A DNA stretch of 7,187 nucleotides from an uncultured Pseudobdellovibrionaceae bacterium (GTDB lineage Bacteria > Bdellovibrionota > Bdellovibrionia > Bdellovibrionales > JAMPXM01), in the NCBI GenBank assembly GCA_934277865.1, contig CAKQVW010000140.1:1-7187 (forward strand). Direction: 5' to 3'. Positions 1 to 4,656 of the stretch are shown piece by piece; positions within the stretch are counted from its first letter, which is position 1; every line of letters starts with the position of its first letter. A model generated the notes under the pieces. The model made no database searches. It was not told the DNA's origin and saw only the letters and a list, made by a program, of their open reading frames with translations. The position numbers and the translations under genes are program-made.

Positions 1-272
1 TTGCTGGACTCAGCAAGTTCCAGCGCGAAACTAATTACATGTTGTCTCCGGTGCTGACATAACCGCAACTTATGGCTCGAGTAATAAAAAAGTAGTTGTT
101 TCTCTCACCGCCCGCGAGCAGAAGAATCCTCGAGAAGAAATTCTCAGCCCCGTCGAAGGATTCTGATGGGGCGATTAACCGAAGTGCTGAACGTGGGGGT
201 CATGAGCAGCGCTTCTTCCGCGACAAAGGTCGAGGCGACCTTGGGGAACGCGGGAGATACGAGGGGGCTTTC
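1..272. other. Non-coding leader upstream of the protease
   Basis: I see no convincing gene here. A weak promoter candidate is an extended -10, TGACATAAC, at 55-63 with TTACAT 17 bp upstream at 35-40; the -35 match is poor. If it is used, the protease mRNA would carry a leader of about 200 nt. That leader contains an 8-bp inverted repeat (AGAATCCT at 123-130, AGGATTCT at 157-164) enclosing a 5-bp GAGAA/TTCTC hairpin with a GAAA loop at 132-145. It also holds a perfect 7-bp hairpin at 226-242 (AAGGTCG, loop AGG, CGACCTT). A further 6-bp hairpin lies at 1-16. The protease frame stays open back to a TTG at 96, but that stretch is arginine- and glycine-rich and does not look like protein-coding sequence. 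Confidence 0.4.
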
Positions 273-1202
273 TTGAAAACGCAGAATCAATCAAATGGCC
301 AATCAAATATCGAAGGATCGACATTTCTCGCTCGCGCATTCACACTCGCGGCGATTTCGGTTTCGCTGATCGCGTGTGGTCAAACTCCTTCCGCTTCGTC
401 GGGGTCGGCGACGTTGGATGGATCCGCTCAAGGTATCATCGGCGGAAAAGACATGACCGGGTCCGAAGCCTACGCGCCTCACGTTGTCGGCGTCTACGAC
501 GCGGGCATGGGAGCGATCTGCACAGGCTCCATCCTCTCGCCCTCGATCGTCGTGACAGCCGCTCACTGCGTGGAGTCGGAGGCTTCAAACCTTCGCCTCG
601 TATTTGGCAACGACTTCAATTCTCGCGCTATCGTCATCCGCGGTATCGACGCTGTTCAGGTTTCGCCACTCTGGCCATTCCGCCAAAACGCGCCGACTAA
701 CACGGGTGACATCGCGCTGATTCGCTTCTCTGGCGGCTTGCCAGCGGGCTACAAGCCAATCCGTTTCCTGACTGACACATCAAAACTGTCAGATGGCATG
801 ACTGTCACACTTGCAGGTTTTGGCGCTTCCGAAGTTGTTCAGGTACGCGATCCACGCTCGGGCTCGATGATGAGCGATCACCAAGGTTCTGGAAAACTGC
901 GCTACACAGACACGACAATCGTTTCGGCCGCTTTCACAAAGAGCGAGTTCGTCACCGATTCTTCTAAAGGTCGTGGCGCTTGCCACGGCGATTCGGGCGG
1001 ACCGGCGTTCGTGACAGTCGACAATGAACTCGTCGTCACTGGTGTAACAAGCCGAAGTGTGGACGACCCAGGCGACACCTGCGCGATTGGTGCAGCTTAC
1101 ACAAGCATCCCATTCTACGCGAAGTGGATCGTCCAAACGGCGAAACAACTTGATGCTGCGGCAGCAGCTCGCCCAGCGAGCCCGGTCGTAGCGGTTCAGT
1201 AA
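273..1202 (+). CDS. Secreted S1-family (chymotrypsin-fold) serine protease, probable lipoprotein
   Basis: This is a 309-residue serine endopeptidase, probably exported and lipid-anchored. The start is taken as TTG at 273 because GAGGGGG at 261-267 lies 5 nt upstream and a signal sequence follows. A hydrophobic segment (about 22-34) ends in LIAC, a lipobox with the lipidated cysteine at Cys35. The mature fold begins near IIGG (55-58), the usual S1 activation site, so residues 36-54 may be a short propeptide. The triad is complete: His98 in TAAHC, Asp146 in GDIAL and Ser241 in GDSGGP (239-244). Cys83/Cys99 and Cys237/Cys270 match the conserved S1 disulfides. The residue six before Ser241, which sets S1-pocket specificity, is Gly235 rather than the Asp of trypsin, so cleavage after Arg or Lys is not expected. 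An alanine-rich tail (294-309) follows the domain. Similar exported S1 proteases are common in predatory and saprophytic Gram-negatives. The substrate is unknown. Confidence 0.93.
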   Translation: MKTQNQSNGQSNIEGSTFLARAFTLAAISVSLIACGQTPSASSGSATLDGSAQGIIGGKDMTGSEAYAPHVVGVYDAGMGAICTGSILSPSIVVTAAHCVESEASNLRLVFGNDFNSRAIVIRGIDAVQVSPLWPFRQNAPTNTGDIALIRFSGGLPAGYKPIRFLTDTSKLSDGMTVTLAGFGASEVVQVRDPRSGSMMSDHQGSGKLRYTDTTIVSAAFTKSEFVTDSSKGRGACHGDSGGPAFVTVDNELVVTGVTSRSVDDPGDTCAIGAAYTSIPFYAKWIVQTAKQLDAAAAARPASPVVAVQ

Positions 1203-1217
1203 TTCGAATTTTCCAAT

Positions 1218-1245
1218 CGGCAAGACTGAGGGGTCACTCTTGCCG
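1218..1245 (+). other. Stem-loop just after the protease stop codon
   Basis: A perfect 8-bp stem (CGGCAAGA at 1218-1225, TCTTGCCG at 1238-1245) with a 12-nt loop starts 15 nt after the TAA. No T-run follows, so it is more likely a 3' mRNA-protecting hairpin, or the first part of a tandem terminator, than a complete intrinsic terminator. Confidence 0.5.
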
Positions 1246-1250
1246 GGCAA

Positions 1251-1299
1251 GCGCTCCCCCAAAGGGGGGACAAAGTCCTTGGGGGCGCGCCTTCTTTTA
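1251..1299 (+). terminator. Probable intrinsic terminator of the protease gene
   Basis: A long GC-rich stem pairs 1251-1265 (GCGCTCCCCCAAAGG) with 1277-1290 (CCTTGGGGGCGCGC), with one mismatch and one bulged A. The loop is 11 nt. A pyrimidine tract (CTTCTTTT, 1291-1298) follows. The position fits the end of the protease transcript. Confidence 0.65.
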
Positions 1300-1452
1300 T
1301 GTCGCTACGGGCTCCGCCCTACGCTGCTTTCGATGCAGAGGCATCGAAAGAATTCCTTCGGATCAATATGTCGCTACGGGCTCCGCCCTACGCTGCTTTC
1401 GATGCAGAGGCATCGAAAGAATTCCTTCGGATCAATATGTCGCTACGGGCTC
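1299..1452. repeat. 69-nt tandem repeat, 2.2 copies, with internal hairpins
   Basis: Two full copies (1299-1367 and 1368-1436) are identical by eye, and a third is truncated after 16 nt (1437-1452). Each full copy contains a 10-bp perfect hairpin, CTTTCGATGC / GCATCGAAAG with loop AGAG (1327-1350 and 1396-1419), and a small GGGC-TCC-GCCC hairpin (1309-1319 and 1378-1388). The period is 23 codons, so reading frames stay open across the array. No ribosome-binding site precedes the possible ATG at 1299, and the hairpin content points to an intergenic repeat rather than a gene. I do not recognise the repeat family. Confidence 0.9.
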
Positions 1453-1454
1453 TT

Positions 1455-1485
1455 TTGACAGTTGGGGCGTTTTTTTCTCTTTGAT
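1455..1485 (+). promoter_or_regulatory. Candidate promoter for the small exported-protein gene
   Basis: A perfect consensus -35 hexamer, TTGACA, lies at 1455-1460, three bases after the truncated third repeat copy ends. The best -10 candidate at tolerable spacing is TTTGAT at 1480-1485 (4 of 6 matches, 19-bp spacer). This is weak, and the intervening run of seven T is unusual. Transcription from here would give an untranslated leader of about 80 nt before the ATG at 1573. Confidence 0.3.
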
Positions 1486-1572
1486 ACAGTCTGTTTCGTG
1501 GCCCGTTTACTTCGTCGGCTACCTCCCTTACAACGCTCCTGACCAATAAGACTTGGAACACAGGAGTCCCTT

Positions 1573-1857
1573 ATGAAAATCACTTGGCTGGCCCTGGCCC
1601 TCATGGCCGTAACGGTCGCAACGGCAGAGTCCTCTGCTCAAAAGCAAACCTACACCTACACGTTTGTTTCGACATGAGAAGGCGGACGCCAATGGAGCAC
1701 GGCTCCCGGCCCCTACTGCGAATGCGACCTCGATCAAAATAAAGTCGACTGCATGGAGTCGACCTTCGAGTCTTCCAAAGATGTCGGTGAGATCTGCTAC
1801 GACGAATACATCATTCCGGGCGACGCCACCTACGCATACGTCTTCAAGCGCCAATAA
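1573..1857 (+). pseudogene. Small exported cysteine-containing protein, interrupted by in-frame TGA at codon 35
   Basis: ATG at 1573 is preceded by AGGAG (1562-1566). Residues 1-22 form a standard Sec signal peptide: Lys2, then a hydrophobic core rich in Leu, Ala and Val, with likely cleavage after TATA-type or SSA residues. The frame meets TGA at 1675-1677 (codon 35) but continues for 59 more sense codons to TAA at 1855. The downstream part looks protein-like, with Trp41, Cys49, Cys51, Cys60 and Cys75 and an acidic, tyrosine-rich end. The intact product would be about 94 codons, a small periplasmic or secreted protein with up to two disulfides. I recognise no family. The simplest reading is a nonsense change of an original TGG (Trp), or a sequencing error. 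Readthrough is possible but unsupported. The overlapping frame starting at 1664 has a shadow-like composition. Confidence 0.6.
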
Positions 1858-1860
1858 GAA

Positions 1861-1900
1861 GCGGTACCGCTAAAAGGGCTGAGGAATCAGCCCTTTTTCT
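1861..1900. terminator. Shared hairpin terminator between convergent genes, with adjacent palindrome
   Basis: An 11-bp perfect stem (AAAAGGGCTGA at 1872-1882, TCAGCCCTTTT at 1887-1897) with a GGAA loop is flanked by T-runs on both strands, so it can act in both directions. On the plus strand it follows the small exported-protein gene by 14 nt. On the minus strand it lies inside the last codons of the cysteine synthase-type gene, whose TAG stop is at 1872-1870. A perfect 10-bp palindrome, GCGGTACCGC, occupies 1861-1870 next to it. Confidence 0.8.
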
Positions 1901-2907
1901 TTTCGCCAGTCAGCAGACAAAAGTTTCGATTGGTAGCGTGTCCCGGAATCACACAGCACGGTCACGATTGTCTTACCCTGGCCCTGTTCACGCATCGCCA
2001 ACTGAAAGGCGGCGCAAAGATTCAGCGCGGCTGAAGTTCCAACAAAAAGGCCATCCTCGCGCGCGACATGGAAGAGCATGTTGATCATATCTTGATCCGC
2101 TATGCGCAGGGCCTCGTCGATCTCGGCTCGAGCAAAGTTCGCCGTGATTCGCATGATCCCAATCCCTTCGGTCACGCTTGAGCCAGTGGCTTCGATTTTG
2201 CCCGCGCGAACCTGGCAGTACAGCCCCGAACCAAACGGGTCTGCCAACACCACTCGAACTGTCTTCCCAGCTTCTTTCGCTCGCCGTTTAAGCGCCCGAC
2301 TGACACCCGCGATGGTCCCGCCGGTTCCCACTGCACAGGTGAAATAATCAAGCTGACCTGCCGTTTGGCGCCAGATCTCTTCTCCCGTTCCACCTTCATG
2401 CGCATCGGAATTTGCGAGGTTTTCGAACTGATTGACCCAATAAGCTCCTGGAGTTTCTTCCGCGATCTTCTTGGCGCGGTGATAGAAATGATCGGGATTC
2501 GCAAAGGGCACAGGTTTTACCGCTCTCACCTCGGCCCCCAGGGCTTCCAGCATGGCGACCTTTTCTTGAGCCTGGTTGTCCGGCATCGAGATGATACAGC
2601 GATAGCCACGCGCTCTGGCGAACGTCGCAAGCCCGATGCCGGTGTTTCCCGCGGTGCCTTCTACCAGCACACCACCTTGCCGCAACAGACCCGCCTGCTC
2701 GGCCGCCAGAATCATGGCCTTCGCCGCACGATCTTTGATGCTGCCGCCAGGATTCATGAACTCACACTTGGCGAGAATCCGATTTCCTGTTCGCTTAGAA
2801 AGCGAGGTGATTTCCACCAGCGGGGTGTTACCGACAAGCTCCCACGCCGACTTCGCGACCTGATCAGAGCGAAAATAAAAAGGAGCCTCGTCCCCAGAAC
2901 TTTCCAT
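1870..2907 (-). CDS. cysK: Cysteine synthase-family PLP enzyme (O-acetylserine sulfhydrylase type)
   Basis: This 345-residue fold-type II PLP enzyme would make L-cysteine from an activated serine (usually O-acetylserine) and sulfide in the cytoplasm. The N-terminal motif VGNTPL (25-30) is followed by NPGGSIKDR (52-60), where Lys58 is the expected Schiff-base lysine. The substrate loop reads TAGNTG (85-90), with Ala in place of the usual Ser of TSGNTG. The PLP phosphate-binding loop is GTGGT (194-198). GTSAA (290-294) and CDSGTRYQSK (319-328) close the domain. Length fits the family; there is no CBS regulatory domain. The C-terminal CDSG-RYQSK pattern resembles the cysteine synthase subgroup also seen in fungi and some proteobacteria, so cysK is a family-level symbol; cysM or another beta-substituting activity is possible. 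The gene starts about 33 nt after the rnpB 3' end, with no clear Shine-Dalgarno and no obvious promoter of its own in the gap. Confidence 0.88.
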   Translation of the reverse strand: MESSGDEAPFYFRSDQVAKSAWELVGNTPLVEITSLSKRTGNRILAKCEFMNPGGSIKDRAAKAMILAAEQAGLLRQGGVLVEGTAGNTGIGLATFARARGYRCIISMPDNQAQEKVAMLEALGAEVRAVKPVPFANPDHFYHRAKKIAEETPGAYWVNQFENLANSDAHEGGTGEEIWRQTAGQLDYFTCAVGTGGTIAGVSRALKRRAKEAGKTVRVVLADPFGSGLYCQVRAGKIEATGSSVTEGIGIMRITANFARAEIDEALRIADQDMINMLFHVAREDGLFVGTSAALNLCAAFQLAMREQGQGKTIVTVLCDSGTRYQSKLLSADWRKEKGLIPQPF

Positions 2908-2939
2908 TCGAAAAGTCTAAGGACGCGGTTCCAAAAAGT

Positions 2940-3308
2940 CGACGAGGGTTTTGCGATAAGCCGGATTCTGTCTTCCTCAAAATGTTCGACACATCTTAAG
3001 GGAGGCGTTCATTCCTCTGGGATCGTCGTTACCGACAACCTCTAGCGAACTTACCCGAGAGCCATGTGCGGGTCGCACTTAACGCTCTCCTATTTGTTCT
3101 TGCTCCACGCAGAGTTTGGCTGTTTTCACTCCGGCGGCTCCCCTCGTGTCTCCCGTTCCCGACACGTGGATCAATGCCCCGGACATTCTCTCTGTTCCAC
3201 TGTTCCTCACCTTGCGGTGGGGGGTCGTTAACCCCTGCGCTACCCTATGGAGTCCGGACTTTCCTCAACGACTCAAAAAGAGTCATCGCGATCGCCTGCA
3301 AAACCGCC
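2940..3308 (-). ncRNA. rnpB: RNase P RNA (bacterial, A-type-like)
   Basis: This is the catalytic RNA of RNase P, which trims the 5' ends of pre-tRNAs. On the minus strand the hallmark 5' conserved segment GAGGAAAGTCC is at 3266-3256 and continues as GGACTCCATAGG. The 3' conserved segments are ACAGAA (2971-2966) and GGCTTAT (2962-2956). Helix P1 closes the molecule: GGTTTTGC (3305-3298) pairs with GCAAAACC (2954-2947). A short P3-type hairpin, GACTC/GAGTC, lies at 3284-3270. The L15 region reads GGAGCAAGAACAAATAGG followed later by GGGTAAG, retaining the GGU (3055-3053) that pairs with tRNA CCA ends. A T5 run (2937-2933) follows the 3' end without a strong separate hairpin. The 5' end is set from the promoter and P1; both ends are uncertain by several bases. 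Confidence 0.95.
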
Positions 3309-3311
3309 GGT

Positions 3312-3339
3312 AGTATAACACAGTCTCAGAATGACGCAA
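3312..3339 (-). promoter_or_regulatory. rnpB promoter
   Basis: On the minus strand an extended -10, TGTTATACT, ends at 3312 (TATACT at 3317-3312, TG element at 3320-3319). TTGCGT at 3339-3334 is a weak -35 with a 16-bp spacer. Transcription would begin around 3305-3308, right at the P1 helix of rnpB. Confidence 0.6.
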
Positions 3340-3398
3340 CGTGCACTAATTTCGAAATATTCGGCGCCCACCAGCCGATAGGCTTTAAAGGGGGAAAA

Positions 3399-3554
3399 AT
3401 GGAACCCAAACACTCCCAACAACGAATTCAGGCCCGGGCGATCCCCTTGGCCGCGAAACGAGACTATCTCGCACGCAAGGCCCTGCTCCTAGCCGCCTTG
3501 GCTTTGGGCACCTATTTGGCACTCGTGCCGATTATTCACCGACTCGCTGATTAG
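3399..3554 (+). CDS. Small single-pass membrane protein, unknown function
   Basis: This 51-residue ORF starts at ATG 3399 with an excellent ribosome-binding site (AAAGGGGGA, 3388-3395). Residues 1-27 are polar and basic (Arg9, Arg13, Lys20, Arg21, Arg26, Lys27). Residues 28-46 form one hydrophobic helix rich in Leu and Ala, followed by a short HRLAD end. The positive charge before the helix predicts a cytoplasmic N-terminus. I do not recognise a family. It is transcribed away from rnpB, so its promoter should lie in the 60 bp shared with the rnpB promoter. Its last 23 nt overlap the 3' end of the convergent glycosyltransferase gene. The strong ribosome-binding site and clean hydrophobic segment favour a real gene. 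Confidence 0.65.
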   Translation: MEPKHSQQRIQARAIPLAAKRDYLARKALLLAALALGTYLALVPIIHRLAD

Positions 3555-4626
3555 GGGACTTGGAACCGACAGGGTTTCTAAATAGCCCGAGCGCTCCAGC
3601 GAGCATTCCTAGCACGTAAGACACGTGTGTCCCTGCCGTTAATACAATCGCTCGAAGACGCGTCGAGTGCGGGAGCTTTCGATTGCGAAGCAGGACGCCG
3701 CCAATGGCGACCAAAAGGTAAAACGCGATCAGCAGCGCCAACGGGACCAGCTCCCCGCGGAGCGCCAGTAGTGCCGCCAGCAGCGCCAAAAAAAACAGGG
3801 GGATCAGTGCGCCTTTCAGCGAGAACACCGCGCTTGGATGTTTTCGCATGACCTCGATTTGCCCCCATCCATAGCGAAACATTCGACTCCACCACGCCCG
3901 CTCACTGAGATCTTGGCGATGAATGACTGGAGCGGTTCCCAGTAACCGAAGCCGACCCTCCGAACGAAGGCGCCGACTGAGCTCAAGGTCTTCGCACACG
4001 ACTGTGAAGCGCGTGTCGTAGCCGCCGACTCGTAAAACGGCCTCACGTCGATAGAGAACAGCGCATGAGGAGAGGTGGTCGACATCACGAAAGCCGCCGG
4101 ATTGCTGAAGCGCTTGTGCAGATCCCAGGAAATTCCAAGGCGCCTGGAACAGCGCCCACAACGCATCTTCAAAAGCCGACTCTCCAAGAGGAGGCCGATT
4201 TGAAGAAGCCACTGCCACCACGCTTTGATCGCGATCAAGTTCCGCCACCAGATCGGCCAGCCAAGTTGGCGGAGCCTCAACATCTGAGTCGACAAAACCG
4301 ACATAGCGAGCTTCGCTCCGCACGACGAGATCCCGTGCCGCTGCAATTTCCCGGGTCTCCCGACGCAGATACGAAGCGCCGTGCCGTTCGGCCAAAAACT
4401 TCAGCCAATTCGATGTGCCATCTAAGTGACCACTGTCCGCGTTGCCGTTGTCGATCAGCAACGTTTGAAAAACAGGCGCCCCCTCTTGCTTCGTCAACGA
4501 CACGAGAGTTCGCTCAAGCAGCTCGCGGTGTCGCGCCGTTGGAATGTAGGCAAGCACGCCAATGGTGATCATCTCACGCGATTCTAGGATGACGAGCAGC
4601 ACGTTGCCAAGGAAGCAGGTTGCCAT
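3532..4626 (-). CDS. Family 2 glycosyltransferase with C-terminal membrane segments
   Basis: This 364-residue GT-A enzyme transfers a sugar from a nucleotide donor; donor and acceptor cannot be read from sequence. The catalytic domain starts with the ITIGVLAYIPT strand (20-30), then LLIDNG (56-61), the metal-binding DSD (113-115) and the base motif CEDLE (211-215). A WWSRMFRYGWGQ stretch (245-256) is the likely QxxRW-like element. Three hydrophobic segments (about 271-289, 291-313 and 325-349) anchor the C-terminus in the inner membrane. The start is chosen at 4626 because AGGCGG lies 6 nt upstream and G/C-rich third codon positions begin there. ATG at 4572, which begins directly at the first strand, is the main alternative. 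The frame is open to 4701, but that extension looks non-coding. Its divergent neighbour carries a second family 2 domain, suggesting a shared role in envelope glycan synthesis (inference). Confidence 0.88.
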   Translation of the reverse strand: MATCFLGNVLLVILESREMITIGVLAYIPTARHRELLERTLVSLTKQEGAPVFQTLLIDNGNADSGHLDGTSNWLKFLAERHGASYLRRETREIAAARDLVVRSEARYVGFVDSDVEAPPTWLADLVAELDRDQSVVAVASSNRPPLGESAFEDALWALFQAPWNFLGSAQALQQSGGFRDVDHLSSCAVLYRREAVLRVGGYDTRFTVVCEDLELSRRLRSEGRLRLLGTAPVIHRQDLSERAWWSRMFRYGWGQIEVMRKHPSAVFSLKGALIPLFFLALLAALLALRGELVPLALLIAFYLLVAIGGVLLRNRKLPHSTRLRAIVLTAGTHVSYVLGMLAGALGLFRNPVGSKSPNQRVGE

Positions 4627-4656
4627 AGGAAACCGCCTGCGAATAATGTCTGGGGC

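Noticed and set aside
96..272. Longer protease reading from TTG at 96
   Set aside because: The extra 59 residues are rich in Arg and Gly, would bury the signal peptide deep inside the protein, and lack a ribosome-binding site, unlike the TTG at 273.
1299..1452. CRISPR array
   Set aside because: The units are directly adjacent 69-nt copies with no unique spacers, and only 2.2 copies are present.
1528..1854. Minus-strand 108-codon frame opposite the small exported-protein gene
   Set aside because: The plus strand has a ribosome-binding site, signal peptide and well-placed terminator; the minus frame has none of these and converts the signal-peptide codons to an unremarkable sequence.
1573..1857. 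TGA reassigned to tryptophan in this organism
   Set aside because: All 26 Trp codons visible in the large glycosyltransferase are TGG and no other gene here has an in-frame TGA. A UGA-recoding genome would be expected to use TGA for Trp often.
2365..3045. Plus-strand 226-codon frame
   Set aside because: It is antisense to the well-supported cysteine synthase-type gene and runs into the rnpB 3' region.
3036..3070. Loss of the tRNA CCA-binding GGU motif in RNase P RNA
   Set aside because: A first alignment placed the motif in the wrong strand of the L15/P16 region. Re-examination shows GGGTAAG on the 3' side of L15 with GGU intact at 3055-3053.
3066..3398. Plus-strand frame extending the small membrane protein upstream across rnpB
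   Set aside because: It crosses the rnpB promoter and conserved rnpB RNA segments, while a strong ribosome-binding site supports the start at 3399.
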